This document shows, piece by piece, positions 1 through 9,653 of a stretch of 64,000 nucleotides of DNA. A program made the translations under genes and the position numbers. Source of the stretch: Psychrobacter sp. ANT_WB68 (lineage in GTDB: Bacteria > Pseudomonadota > Gammaproteobacteria > Pseudomonadales > Moraxellaceae); assembly GCF_008369115.1 (NCBI RefSeq), contig NZ_VOAZ01000005.1:1-64000 (forward strand). The letters are read 5' to 3'. The notes under the pieces were generated by a model, which worked only from the letters and a program-made list of their open reading frames with translations, was not told where the DNA came from and made no database searches. Position 1 is the stretch's first letter; every line of letters starts with the position of its first letter.

Positions 1-91
1 TTCATTGGTTGGATGATTTATTTAGTAGCTTAGCTATTAATAATCAGTGGTAAACCACTTTCCAATCCGCCTTCCCTTTCGACTGGGTGGC

Positions 92-119
92 ATTATACGC
101 GGTTTAAGGTGGGGGTCAA
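92..119 (-). promoter_or_regulatory. Strong sigma-70 promoter firing out of the left edge
   Basis: On the minus strand a -35 box TTGACC (114-119) is followed after 16 nt by a perfect -10 box TATAAT (92-97). The bases after the -10 (GCCACCC) form a GC-rich discriminator, a feature known from stringently controlled rRNA and tRNA promoters. Transcription would run leftwards past position 1. A small hairpin (AGTGG/CCACT around 46-60) lies in the predicted transcript. The target gene is outside the window; a stable-RNA target is only inference. Confidence 0.6.
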
Positions 120-185
120 GGGGGTTTGAAGATTTATTTTTAACTCTTTGATAATGCTAAATCTGTTTATCAATCTAAGACGCTA

Positions 186-737
186 TTAAGGGCAAAGATT
201 CTTCGTCCATTTCCCTGCTTTGTTACCACGAACACATTGATATTGCACACCATACTGAACCCAGTGCCAACTTAATTCAGATGGCGTACCTTTCAAGGTA
301 AAGCTAATACGATAACGTTCTGCGCTCACACTATCATCCATGAGACCAGAACGGGTAATGACAACAACTGCCGTCTTGGGCTCGGCTTTTGATGGAAAGA
401 AGAAAGCTTGCGCCAAATCATAATCCGCAGACACTTCATTAATACTGCTATTGATGAGTTTGAGCTTTTCAAGACCACAAGCAATCACCCCTGTTTTAAT
501 AGGACACGGTGCTGATGCATAAGTCACTGCACGGCCATTAACGTTTAAATGCTTAAAGTTAGCTGGATTTGCAGCTTCAGCCCGGGATATTGGACTTATT
601 GAGTTGCTAGTATTGGCATGTGAAGATGCTGAAACCAATGATATTGAAAGTAAAGCACTCGCCATCAAACCTCTTAACAAGTGCGTTGAGGTATTTGAGA
701 CAGGCAATAGATGATTAAAACTATTTAAGTTCAGCAT
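186..737 (-). CDS. Secreted hypothetical protein with four cysteines
   Basis: I do not recognise a family. The chosen start is the ATG at 737, which has a GAGG five bases upstream; an in-frame ATG at 761 has no such site. The product is about 183 residues. It begins with a signal-peptide-like stretch: a positively charged region (HLLRG), a hydrophobic core (LMASALLSISLVSA) and a likely cleavage after SSHA. The mature part has four cysteines, two near the middle (APCP, IACG) and two at the C-terminus (YQCV, NLCP), so two disulfides are plausible for a periplasmic protein. The gene stands alone between pssA and the left-edge promoter. No function can be assigned. Confidence 0.6.
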   Translation of the reverse strand: MLNLNSFNHLLPVSNTSTHLLRGLMASALLSISLVSASSHANTSNSISPISRAEAANPANFKHLNVNGRAVTYASAPCPIKTGVIACGLEKLKLINSSINEVSADYDLAQAFFFPSKAEPKTAVVVITRSGLMDDSVSAERYRISFTLKGTPSELSWHWVQYGVQYQCVRGNKAGKWTKNLCP

Positions 738-952
738 AATAACCTCGACGTTTATTATCAAATCGCATTATAAAAAGGTCAGTCATATAATGTTTATATA
801 GATATACCATACAATAACATATTAAAATTATTTAATATTAACTCCAATTAACCGTTATTTATATTTTTTATTATAACCATTTCGGTTGTTATGATTATCT
901 CTATCAGAGCCTTATATTAGTATCCAACACAGCATCCTAGCATGCAAATAAA

Positions 953-978
953 AACCGCCTATTAAAAAATAGGCGGTT
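953..978 (-). terminator. Rho-independent terminator of pssA
   Basis: An 11-bp perfect stem AACCGCCTATT/AATAGGCGGTT with a four-base loop lies about 50 nt past the pssA stop. Read on the minus strand it is followed by a T-rich tract (TTTATTTG). Confidence 0.85.
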
Positions 979-1026
979 CGTATGTGTATGTCTTAAGCTA
1001 ACATCTACTATAAAGCAGTTATAGCG

Positions 1027-1944
1027 TTAACTGGTGGCTTTGGTTTGTAAGGTGGTAACAATACCTGACAAGGCATAAATAATACCAATCGCTAAGATGC
1101 CCACAGGAATATCATATAAAATGATACTCATGACCAATACGCCAATGATAAGCACCACGAAAGGCACTTTCTTTTTATCAAACTCTTTAAAGCTGTAGTA
1201 TTTGACGTTACTGACCATTAATAAGCCGCAGATAACCACCCATGCGGCAAATAAGAACATGATAGCCGTATCATATTGTCCAACCCACTCGTTATGATCG
1301 ACGGCAACCATAACCGCTGCTGTCACTAAGATAGCGGCGAGCGGACTTGCCAAACCGACAAAATACTTTTTATCGACAATACCAACTTGAACGTTAAAAC
1401 GCGCGAGTCGGAAAGCGGCGCAAGCGGTAAAGACGAAAGCGCAACCAAGACCAATCCGACCTAAAGGCTCTAAAGCAAAGCTATAAATCAAAATCGCAGG
1501 TGCAACGCCAAAAGCCAGCATATCAGCGAGTGAGTCATACTGCTCGCCAAAAGGGCTTTGCGCATTGAGCATACGTGCAACCCGCCCATCGGCACCATCA
1601 AGAATGGCGGATAAGAAAATCGCCAGTGATGCTTTATAAAACTCGCCTTGGGTACTGGCTAAAATAGAATAGAAACCGGATAGTAACGATAAAGTCGTGA
1701 TGAGATTGGGTGCTAAATACACACCGCGACTGACCACGCGCTTGCCTTCAGCAACTTCTGCTTCAATCACCTCAAAGGTTAAGCCATCATAATTGTCATT
1801 ATCCGCTAGGCGAATATTGAACTCATGCTCATCGACAAAAGGCGGCTGAGTGGCAGCGCTATCTTGTAATAGTGGCTCTTTTACCAAACCGTCATTCATA
1901 ACCTTGTCGGTTACTAAGCTATTTGATGATTGATCAGTCGTCAT
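1027..1944 (-). CDS. pssA: CDP-diacylglycerol-serine O-phosphatidyltransferase
   Basis: Makes phosphatidylserine from CDP-diacylglycerol and serine, the entry to phosphatidylethanolamine, in the inner membrane. The CDP-alcohol phosphotransferase signature is complete: D119-G120-x2-A123-R124-x8-G133-x3-D137-x3-D141, followed by several hydrophobic membrane segments. The first 70 residues are a polar N-terminal extension. I chose the ATG at 1944 (MTTDQ), which has AAGGA upstream and leaves 10 nt after rlmJ; an upstream in-frame start at 2019 would overlap rlmJ. It follows rlmJ on the same strand and is probably co-transcribed with it, ending at the hairpin at 953-978. This is the membrane (type II) enzyme, not the E. 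coli-type PssA. Confidence 0.9.
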   Translation of the reverse strand: MTTDQSSNSLVTDKVMNDGLVKEPLLQDSAATQPPFVDEHEFNIRLADNDNYDGLTFEVIEAEVAEGKRVVSRGVYLAPNLITTLSLLSGFYSILASTQGEFYKASLAIFLSAILDGADGRVARMLNAQSPFGEQYDSLADMLAFGVAPAILIYSFALEPLGRIGLGCAFVFTACAAFRLARFNVQVGIVDKKYFVGLASPLAAILVTAAVMVAVDHNEWVGQYDTAIMFLFAAWVVICGLLMVSNVKYYSFKEFDKKKVPFVVLIIGVLVMSIILYDIPVGILAIGIIYALSGIVTTLQTKATS

Positions 1945-1954
1945 AACGATATCC

Positions 1955-2830
1955 TTATTCGCCAACCAGCCAGCGCACATTGGTCGCACTATCTGGAGAC
2001 AAGTCTGGTGCATCTTCAACTTTTAATACTGGCTGTAAGAAACGTAGTATCTCACGCGCATGATTATCAAATTGCCAAGGCGGGTTGATAACCAGTAATC
2101 CAGTCCCGTTAAGACCGACCGCGATATCGTTAGGATAGATATTGAGCTCACAGACCAATTGACGTCTCATCTCAGTACGCTTAAGCTTTTTATAGAACAG
2201 CTCAACCGCTTCGATATTTTTAATCGGGAACCATAACGCATAAGTGCCTTGTGGCCACTTATTATAAGAATGCACCAACAGATCAATCAGACGGGTAAAG
2301 TCTTTGTGCTCTTGCTCGTAAGGAGGATCAAGGAAAATCAGACCACGCTTCTCTTTTGGCGGAATAACGGCAGCGATGCCCTCAAACGCATTACGATGAT
2401 GAATACCAATTGGTAATTTATGCAGCTGATAGTTCAAAGCATCATATTCGCTGGCTTTGGCCTCAAACGCTTCAGCGCGTACGCCGGCATCAGGATTTTT
2501 TTCCACATGATGGGCAATCCACCACGGTGAGCCAGGATAGACTTTTTTGTCATAAGTGAAACGGGCTTGCTTAATGCCTTCCATATAGTCTTTGACCGCA
2601 GCCGGTGCTTTTTCGACGTCAGCTTTTACTAAAGCTTGGATGCCGCCTTTGGCTTCACCTGTTTTGCGCGCCTCTTCACTGCCGAGCGAATACAGTCCAC
2701 GACCGCCATAAGCATCCAGCACATAAAAAGGTTTGTTTTTTTGCCCCATTTGATTCAGTAGTTGTACCAATAAAATGTGTTTAACAACATCGGCAAAGTT
2801 ACCAGCGTGATAGGCGTGTTTATAATTCAT
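1955..2830 (-). CDS. rlmJ: 23S rRNA (adenine-2030-N6)-methyltransferase
   Basis: Methylates A2030 of 23S rRNA using S-adenosylmethionine. The start is characteristic of the family (MNYKHAYHAGNFADVVKH). A glycine-rich AdoMet-binding loop lies near residues 39-45 (DAYGGRG), and the N6-adenine methylase motif IV DPPY is at 168-171 (FLDPPYE). The length of 291 residues is close to E. coli RlmJ (about 280). The downstream gene is pssA, 10 nt away on the same strand. The upstream neighbour is divergent. Confidence 0.92.
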   Translation of the reverse strand: MNYKHAYHAGNFADVVKHILLVQLLNQMGQKNKPFYVLDAYGGRGLYSLGSEEARKTGEAKGGIQALVKADVEKAPAAVKDYMEGIKQARFTYDKKVYPGSPWWIAHHVEKNPDAGVRAEAFEAKASEYDALNYQLHKLPIGIHHRNAFEGIAAVIPPKEKRGLIFLDPPYEQEHKDFTRLIDLLVHSYNKWPQGTYALWFPIKNIEAVELFYKKLKRTEMRRQLVCELNIYPNDIAVGLNGTGLLVINPPWQFDNHAREILRFLQPVLKVEDAPDLSPDSATNVRWLVGE

Positions 2831-2970
2831 AAGATCAAAAGTTTAAATAAGAAAAATTGCATCTATGGTAGCATAGACAAGGTAAAAGATAACGATGGTT
2901 TTGGTAAAAAGGCATGGATTGGCTGTGTATTGACAGCGAATGGCATGTTTATTGATAACGGCGAGACAAA

Positions 2971-3726
2971 ATGATGCAGATTATTAGCAATCTTGAGGTT
3001 ACACAGCTAGTCGTTGAGAATCCGATTGGACAAGACAATCCTCCATTACTGTTTACGCATAATGGCGACGACAGTCAAAAGCCGCCGACTCAGCACGTAT
3101 TAGCGTTATCCGACTTTGATGTCGATTGGCAAAATAAGCTGACCGATGAACAGCTAGATAAATTTGTAGATGATGGCTGGATGATTATTGACGGGGTGTT
3201 TGAGAATAAAGCACTATTAGCCTTGCAGTCCGAGAGCGGTTTTATTGACTATCGTGACGCAGAGTTGACGGCTGGTATTCGGGTTAGCAATATTCGTGGT
3301 GATCAGATTCGCTGGATTACCGAAAACTTCTTTGCAGGGTTTTATTATCTGCAAAGTATCAATGCGCTTGGCGCTTTGTTTAATCGCAGTTTGTTTGCCG
3401 GTATTCGCCATAGTGAGGCGCATTATGCTTGTTATCCAGTAGGTTTTGGCTATCAATGGCATAGCGATAATCCGGCTGGACGTGATGAGCGCGTTATCTC
3501 GGCGGTGTTTTATCTTAATGATGATTGGAGTGATAGTGACGGCGGTGCCTTAGAAGTCGTCGATAAACATGGCGTTCATCATACTGTCATGCCTGTTGCC
3601 AATCGGCTTGTGATATTTGATAGTGACCTACAACATCAAGTACAAATCGCTCATCGTCAGCGTTATTCTATCGCGACTTGGATGCGCCGTGATGGTCTGG
3701 TGCCTTTTGTTGAAGACAATATTTAA
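2971..3726 (+). CDS. 2-oxoglutarate/Fe(II)-dependent oxygenase family protein
   Basis: A 2OG-Fe(II) dioxygenase-fold protein that should hydroxylate or demethylate an unknown substrate in the cytoplasm. The iron triad is visible: H164-x-D166 in the segment YQWHSD, and H222 in LQHQVQ. R231 of the RYSIATWMRR segment is a candidate 2-oxoglutarate ligand. The arrangement (tyrosine-rich strand, HxD, GGALEV, then H and R) matches prolyl-4-hydroxylase-like enzymes of the 2OG-FeII_Oxy_3 type. Two ATG codons occur in tandem at the start; the upstream one was kept. It is divergent from rlmJ and separated by 51 nt from a small lipoprotein gene. The substrate is unknown. Confidence 0.75.
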   Translation: MMQIISNLEVTQLVVENPIGQDNPPLLFTHNGDDSQKPPTQHVLALSDFDVDWQNKLTDEQLDKFVDDGWMIIDGVFENKALLALQSESGFIDYRDAELTAGIRVSNIRGDQIRWITENFFAGFYYLQSINALGALFNRSLFAGIRHSEAHYACYPVGFGYQWHSDNPAGRDERVISAVFYLNDDWSDSDGGALEVVDKHGVHHTVMPVANRLVIFDSDLQHQVQIAHRQRYSIATWMRRDGLVPFVEDNI

Positions 3727-3777
3727 AATTCATCAACTATTACTTTTACTTTAAATAAGTCTTGTTAATTAAGGATA

Positions 3778-4248
3778 ATGACAATGCATAAAACCTTATT
3801 TAGAAGCTTTCTTTTAACTATTATGTTTCCTCTAATTGTGAGCTGCGAGACGCTTAATCATCAAGCCACTACTCAACCACACAATGAGTTCTTTTTTACC
3901 TATTATTTGCCAAAATCCACTCCTGAAAAACCTCTAATAGTTAGTCCGACCGTTATTACTACTGAATTCAAATATGAGGACGGGTGTCTACTTGCATTTG
4001 ACGGAAGCAGATGGATGACACCCGTATTCCCCGAAGGACAAGCAACTTTTGATAGTCATCATAAGACTTTAAAATTATTAGGAACAAGTTATAAAATGGG
4101 TGATGTCATTTCTGCAGGTGGCTATGTGCGTGCTTACAAAAGTGACAAAGTTAAAAACTATAGTAATACCCCAGCCGAAAAGTGCATTACAGAGTATCTA
4201 GCAATATATTACGGCGATTATGAGAAAATTTACTTGGATAAAAACTAA
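3778..4248 (+). CDS. Small putative lipoprotein
   Basis: The 156-residue product starts with a short basic region and a hydrophobic core ending in a lipobox (LIVSC, Cys23), so it is probably processed by signal peptidase II and lipid-anchored. The remainder has two further cysteines (DGCLLAF, EKCITEY), which could form a disulfide. I do not recognise a domain family. A possible AAGGA precedes the first ATG closely; the ATG two codons on (3784) has better spacing and may be the true start. The next gene, dapE, is 107 nt downstream on the same strand. Confidence 0.6.
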   Translation: MTMHKTLFRSFLLTIMFPLIVSCETLNHQATTQPHNEFFFTYYLPKSTPEKPLIVSPTVITTEFKYEDGCLLAFDGSRWMTPVFPEGQATFDSHHKTLKLLGTSYKMGDVISAGGYVRAYKSDKVKNYSNTPAEKCITEYLAIYYGDYEKIYLDKN

Positions 4249-4334
4249 AGTTATTTTGACCATCAGAGTTGATAAACATCAGCATTAGACAAATCTTATA
4301 AAAATAAGCCAGATGTTATCACAAGAAATATTAA

Positions 4335-5555
<1,221 letters not shown>

Positions 5556-5566
5556 GCATAAGTGAT

Positions 5567-5605
5567 AAAAAAAGCGCCATCTAAGTCAGATTTGGCGCTT
5601 TTTTA
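5567..5605. terminator. Terminator after dapE, probably bidirectional
   Basis: A stem AAAGCGCCA/TGGCGCTTT, extended by TCT/AGA around a short loop, is flanked by A and T runs on both sides. It separates the converging dapE and GNAT genes. Confidence 0.85.
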
Positions 5606-5656
5606 TTATGATTTTTTAATGAAAGGCTTTTAATTAATATTCACTTCAAACTCTTA

Positions 5657-6118
5657 CTACTCTACCACCTTAACCCAAGCACTTTCATGTTTGATAAAGC
5701 CAATCTTAGGATAGTATTCACTCGCTTGCGGCGCAGATAATAGAATAACTTTACAGTTTGGTGGTAATTGCTGTTCAATCTTTCTGATCATCAATTTACC
5801 AATACCTTGATGTTGGTATGCTTCATCGACAGCGATATCCGATAGATAGCAACAATAGCTAAAGTCAGTAATACAGCGTGCGATACCTATTAGCTGTTTA
5901 TCACTATTGGTATCATTTACTGCCTCAATGTGAGACTTATCATGATCTTTATCGACCCAAGCAGTCACTAACAAGTCAGCATTATCTAGCATTGCTTTAA
6001 TAATGAAAGGACTATCTATGGGACGGCGCTCGCCTAAACTACACTTCTTTAGCACATCAATAAATTGAAAAGGCGTGATTGGCGTATTTATTTGATAAGT
6101 CACTTGAGGCGTCGCCAT
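5657..6118 (-). CDS. GNAT-family N-acetyltransferase
   Basis: A 153-residue acetyl-CoA-dependent acyltransferase of the GNAT superfamily; acceptor unknown. Motif A with the pyrophosphate-binding loop is clear (DIAVDEAYQHQGIGKLMI, the Q-x-x-G-x-G signature near residue 106). A following segment, KVILLSAPQASEYYPKIGF, matches motif B, where a tyrosine often acts as general acid. The closest look is to small YjgM/YhbS-like GNATs that contain a YPKIGF segment. It is the last of a run of minus-strand genes after the GyrI-like gene, 39 nt downstream of it, and could share its transcript. Confidence 0.8.
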   Translation of the reverse strand: MATPQVTYQINTPITPFQFIDVLKKCSLGERRPIDSPFIIKAMLDNADLLVTAWVDKDHDKSHIEAVNDTNSDKQLIGIARCITDFSYCCYLSDIAVDEAYQHQGIGKLMIRKIEQQLPPNCKVILLSAPQASEYYPKIGFIKHESAWVKVVE

Positions 6119-6157
6119 AGACTGTGCTTCTATATTATTTATTTATGATTTTATGAC

Positions 6158-6658
6158 TTACTCAATACCAATATAGAGATCCACTTGACCATACTCTAAG
6201 TTGCCACCGATATAATGCTCAAAATCAACATTGTACGTTCGTACATGCTCACAACTTCGGTCATTAAAATATGTCCACGCTTTTTCCCAAGCGTTCATGA
6301 CAGTGTTAGGCATTCTACCTTCTTCAGAAAACACTAAATACTTCCCTGCAGGAATATCTACGCTGACCAAGTTGCCATTCTTAGCATTAGCGCCATTACC
6401 TGACTGCTCCTGCTCGCTATCTACTTTCCAACCGGCCACAACATCAAAAGCACCGACCAAGTCATCGCTCTCATAGTTATGATAGATACCATAAATATCT
6501 TCACCCTCAGGAAGATTGCCAGCATGATTTTGATAAAACTTTTGCCATAAGCGACCTAACTTGGCTGTTTCATGGCTAATTTCAGCATTATTGGTGGTGC
6601 GAACGCTGATGCCTCTGCACGCTATCGCTTCGGGTAGTTCTTTGATTTGTGATGTCAT
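6158..6658 (-). CDS. GyrI-like small-molecule-binding domain protein
   Basis: A 166-residue stand-alone GyrI-like (AraC effector-binding, SOUL-fold-related) domain. The family covers the ligand-binding half of BmrR/Rob-type regulators, the gyrase inhibitor SbmC, and integron-associated effector-binding proteins. Features seen: an N-terminal strand MTSQIKELPEAIACRGISVRT, the VSVDIPAGKYLVFSEEG segment of the domain core, and a C-terminal strand ending VDLYIGIE typical of the fold. There is no helix-turn-helix, so it is not a transcription factor by itself. The ATG at 6658 is used; the open frame extends upstream only to a TTG at 6712. It is 78 nt from iscX on the same strand. The ligand is unknown. 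Confidence 0.75.
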   Translation of the reverse strand: MTSQIKELPEAIACRGISVRTTNNAEISHETAKLGRLWQKFYQNHAGNLPEGEDIYGIYHNYESDDLVGAFDVVAGWKVDSEQEQSGNGANAKNGNLVSVDIPAGKYLVFSEEGRMPNTVMNAWEKAWTYFNDRSCEHVRTYNVDFEHYIGGNLEYGQVDLYIGIE

Positions 6659-6736
6659 AATGCGGTATGTCCTATATATTGATGCGACTTTTTTATTTAA
6701 AATTGTGTTCAAACCAATTAACGTTGCAGCGTGAAT

Positions 6737-6946
6737 CTAATCAGCTTCATCAATCCAGTTCATCTGAATGGCTTCTAAGATACCTTCGTTTGATCTTTGC
6801 GGATCGTCATCAAAGCCTTTAAGCTCAGTCACCCAGCGATGCAAATCAGTAAAGCGAATATACTGTGGATCGGTCTCTGGGAATTTTTCGTAAAGCTCAA
6901 TAGCTATATCTAAGCTGTCTGTCCATTTTAGTTTTTGTGGGGTCAT
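6737..6946 (-). CDS. iscX: Fe-S cluster assembly protein IscX (YfhJ)
   Basis: A 69-residue acidic protein of the IscX family, an iron-binding modulator of the cysteine desulfurase IscS. Conserved blocks are easy to see: KWTDSLDIAIELYEKFPETD, the RFTDLHRWV segment, FDDDP and the C-terminal WIDEAD. A perfect AAGGAG lies five bases before the ATG. In many proteobacteria iscX is the last gene of the iscRSUA-hscBA-fdx operon; here none of those genes is beside it. Its neighbours are a GyrI-like gene (78 nt downstream) and a thioesterase-fold gene (129 nt upstream). Confidence 0.92.
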   Translation of the reverse strand: MTPQKLKWTDSLDIAIELYEKFPETDPQYIRFTDLHRWVTELKGFDDDPQRSNEGILEAIQMNWIDEAD

Positions 6947-7075
6947 GATGGCTCCTTAACTTGTAATCATTTTATTAATATCAGCGAATAGATGGTCAGC
7001 GTAACTGGTCATTTGAGTGGCAATTTAATAATCCCTATCCTACCAAAATTCGCCAGCTGATTATAGACAAGTTCG

Positions 7076-7648
7076 TTATGCAGCCTTTGTTGACTTAACT
7101 GTTTTTTTTGATTCAGCAGATTTAGCGGATTTAATCGCTACTTGATGCTGATTCCAAGAATCAATGACCTCATTTGTCTGCTCGCCTGTCATATCCAATA
7201 TCTCTGGCGCACATTTACCCTTTTTATTGGTCAATACAAACTTGGTCATACCCACGCCCATCAACTGATTTTTTACAAAGAATCGCGTTTCAAAGTAAAC
7301 GTATTTTTTCTCCCAACCGACCAGCGTACTATTTACCGTCATTTTACTCAGAAACTTAATCTCTTTGAGATAGACCATTTCTTGCATGGCAATAATCCAG
7401 CCGAGATTTTTAATGCCTTTTTGATGACAGCGCGCCATGAGCCAGTTGGTGATATTTAATTCTATAAAAGATAAGTAGCGGTAGTTGGGGAGATGATCAC
7501 GAAAGCCCATGTCGTGCGGTAATACTCGGTAGTGGCGCACAATTGGTGCGGTCAATGTCTCAATACTCAGGTGCTCGCTAACCGATTGCTGCTTAAACTG
7601 CTGCTTTAATAGGCTGACCATAATAAAAAAACGTATCAACATGTTCAT
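7076..7648 (-). CDS. Thioesterase-fold (4HBT/THEM6-like) protein
   Basis: The segment RVLPHDMGFRDHLPNYRYLSFIEL corresponds to the hot-dog-fold core in which acyl-CoA thioesterases of the 4HBT_2 type carry a D-x-x-x-H-x-N-N pattern. Here the pattern reads D-x-x-x-R-x-H-L-P-N-Y-RY, so the usual catalytic Asp is present (D47 area) but the surroundings differ. Further on, strands with KFLSKMTVNSTLVGWEKKYVYFE and a C-terminal VGMTKFVLTNKKG fit the fold. The 190 residues end in a lysine/serine/alanine-rich tail. Probably an acyl-CoA or acyl-ACP thioesterase-like cytoplasmic protein; activity is unproven and the family includes non-enzymes. Confidence 0.65.
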   Translation of the reverse strand: MNMLIRFFIMVSLLKQQFKQQSVSEHLSIETLTAPIVRHYRVLPHDMGFRDHLPNYRYLSFIELNITNWLMARCHQKGIKNLGWIIAMQEMVYLKEIKFLSKMTVNSTLVGWEKKYVYFETRFFVKNQLMGVGMTKFVLTNKKGKCAPEILDMTGEQTNEVIDSWNQHQVAIKSAKSAESKKTVKSTKAA

Positions 7649-7731
7649 AACTGATTCTCTTCATTGTTATTTTGTATAAATTCATTGGGTATACATCATG
7701 ACAGACTATAAATGTGGCACACTTTAACGCA

Positions 7732-7755
7732 AAAAAGCCACTATAGTGACTTTTT
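7732..7755. terminator. Terminator downstream of pntB
   Basis: A 24-nt near-palindrome, AAAAAGCCACTA followed by TAGTGACTTTTT with one mismatch, lies about 40 nt past the pntB stop. T runs flank it on either strand. Confidence 0.75.
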
Positions 7756-7795
7756 ATACCTTATCGTTTGCGTTTGGCTCGTATAATATTAGAGA

Positions 7796-9193
7796 TTAAT
7801 GAGCACCATTGATACTACGTACCATCTCTTCAACCATTTTCTTAGCATCACCAAAGATCATCATGGTTTTGTCCATATAGAACAAGCTGTTATCGAGTCC
7901 AGCATAACCGGTACTCATCGAACGCTTAATGACCATCACTGTTTGCGCTTTAGTAACCTCTAGAATCGGCATACCAAAGATTGGCGACGATGGATCGTCT
8001 TTTGCAGAAGGGTTGACCACGTCGTTGGCACCGATCACTAACACCACATCGGTACTCGCGAAATCAGAGTTAATCTCATCCATCTCAAAAATGTCATCAT
8101 AAGGCACATCCGCTTCCGCCAATAGCACGTTCATGTGTCCTGGCATACGGCCAGCGACGGGATGGATCGCAAAGCGAACGTTGACGCCTTCTTCTTTTAA
8201 CAGCTCATACAATTCTTTAACCGCATTCTGTGCGCGACCTTGCGCCATTCCGTAACCTGGGACAATCACCACACTACTGGCATTGGCCATAAGAAAACCG
8301 GCATCTTCTGCTGAACCGGCTTTGTAATTCTTTGGTGCGCCTTCATCGCCGCCCGCTGTGGCAGCTGTTGTGCCCATACCGCCAAATAAGACGTTCAGTA
8401 ATGAGCGGTTCATGGCTTTACACATGATATAAGATAAAATCGCACCTGATGAACCGACTAGCGAACCTGCGATAATGAGCATCGAGTTGCCAAGGGTAAA
8501 CCCAATACCGGCTGCCGCCCAACCTGAGAATGAGTTCAATAGTGACACAACCACTGGCATATCACCGCCACCGATTGGAGCAATCCACATCCAACCAAAG
8601 ATGACCGCAATCACTGCCATCGCATAAAATGCTGGCAACGAATCGGTCATAAAGTAGACGATACCAAAACCAATCATGGCAATAAATAACAGTGCCTGTA
8701 CTGGTTTTACCCAGCTACCAACCAAGGTTTTTGCCCAGCTCTTTGCTGCCAATTTACCAAAGGCAAAGACCGACGCTGAGAAAGTAATCGCACCGATGAA
8801 ACAACCGATAAACAATTCAACACGAGCAACTGCGCCATGTGATTGCTCAGTATGCAGTACGGTTGCTAACGCAATTGCAACCGCTGCCAAACCGACAAAT
8901 GAATGCATCAAAGCCACAGTTTCTGGCATTTGGGTCATCGCGACCGTTTTTGCTTTCCACATACCGACGATAGCACCTAACACCATCGCACCGATAATCA
9001 ACCAAAGCACAGGGCCTTCCGCTAAGAAGAATGTGGTTGCTACCGCAATCGCCATCGCCACCATACCAAAGCGATTACCGCGAATAGCGGTTTTTGGACT
9101 AGATAAACCCCGTAAGGTTAAGACAAAAAGAATGGCACCGATTAAATAAAACCAATCCGCATTTGCCGCAATCATATTTGTTAAATCGCTCAT
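7796..9193 (-). CDS. pntB: NAD(P) transhydrogenase, beta subunit
   Basis: Inner-membrane subunit of proton-translocating transhydrogenase, which transfers hydride between NADH and NADP+ at the expense of the proton gradient. Residues 1-270 carry about eight to nine hydrophobic segments with the HSFVGLAAVAIA proton-channel helix. The soluble NADP(H)-binding domain III follows from about residue 290, with the loop VIVPGYGMAQGRAQ, the VRFAIHPVAGRMPGHMNVLLAEADVPYD block and the IGANDVVNPSA block. The 465-residue length is normal. Its start overlaps the pntAB stop by four bases (ATGA), indicating translational coupling in the order pntAA-pntAB-pntB. Confidence 0.95.
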   Translation of the reverse strand: MSDLTNMIAANADWFYLIGAILFVLTLRGLSSPKTAIRGNRFGMVAMAIAVATTFFLAEGPVLWLIIGAMVLGAIVGMWKAKTVAMTQMPETVALMHSFVGLAAVAIALATVLHTEQSHGAVARVELFIGCFIGAITFSASVFAFGKLAAKSWAKTLVGSWVKPVQALLFIAMIGFGIVYFMTDSLPAFYAMAVIAVIFGWMWIAPIGGGDMPVVVSLLNSFSGWAAAGIGFTLGNSMLIIAGSLVGSSGAILSYIMCKAMNRSLLNVLFGGMGTTAATAGGDEGAPKNYKAGSAEDAGFLMANASSVVIVPGYGMAQGRAQNAVKELYELLKEEGVNVRFAIHPVAGRMPGHMNVLLAEADVPYDDIFEMDEINSDFASTDVVLVIGANDVVNPSAKDDPSSPIFGMPILEVTKAQTVMVIKRSMSTGYAGLDNSLFYMDKTMMIFGDAKKMVEEMVRSINGAH

Positions 9194-9579
9194 GCATCGC
9201 CTCCGCTTTCAGTCGTCCCAGTTTCAAGAGCGGGTGCTTTTTTCGCTTTAGGTTTAAACATCGCAAGCATCCGCTCAGTTACCGCAAAACCACCGAAAAT
9301 ATTGATACTGGCTAAAAATACCGCAAAGGCACCCAGCAAGCTGGTCGGGGTGAACATTGAACCATCGATCGTGACGGTCTGTAGCATCGCACCGACGATA
9401 ACAATACTTGATAAGGCGTTGGTGACCGCCATCAATGGCGTATGCAGTGCTGGCGTGACGCCCCAAACGACGTAGTAGCCGACAAAAATAGCGAGCACAA
9501 ATACGGTAAAAATCGCTACAAACGGTGTGCTAGTCATGGCCGCACCGGCTGGCGCTGCCGCTAAAATACTGGCAATCAT
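9190..9579 (-). CDS. pntAB: NAD(P) transhydrogenase, alpha-2 membrane subunit
   Basis: A 129-residue membrane protein equal to the C-terminal membrane part of E. coli PntA. It has three to four hydrophobic helices with the conserved GVTPALHTPLMAVTNALSS segment, then IVGAML and the cytoplasmic end ERMLAMFKPK. A strong TAGGAGG lies five bases before the ATG. In organisms such as Rhodospirillum rubrum the transhydrogenase is encoded by three genes in this order, and the same split is seen here. The gap to pntAA is 74 nt and the 3' end overlaps pntB by four bases. The tail after residue 112 is acidic and poorly conserved. Confidence 0.93.
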   Translation of the reverse strand: MIASILAAAPAGAAMTSTPFVAIFTVFVLAIFVGYYVVWGVTPALHTPLMAVTNALSSIVIVGAMLQTVTIDGSMFTPTSLLGAFAVFLASINIFGGFAVTERMLAMFKPKAKKAPALETGTTESGGDA

Positions 9580-9653
9580 CTAATCCTCCTAAAAATTTGT
9601 TCGTGTCTGGCAAATGTATGGTAATGAGGTAGTCGAGACTTGATATTTAAGGC

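Noticed and set aside
873..892. Imperfect palindrome ATAACC-atttc-GGTTgTTAT upstream of the secreted protein gene
   Set aside because: AT-rich and imperfect; no known operator matched and no second copy seen.
2777..2974. Plus-strand frame of 65 residues before the 2OG oxygenase gene
   Set aside because: It overlaps the 5' end of rlmJ on the opposite strand, has no family resemblance and no ribosome site.
8676..9149. Plus-strand frame of 157 residues inside pntB
   Set aside because: It is the antisense shadow of a strongly conserved membrane gene.
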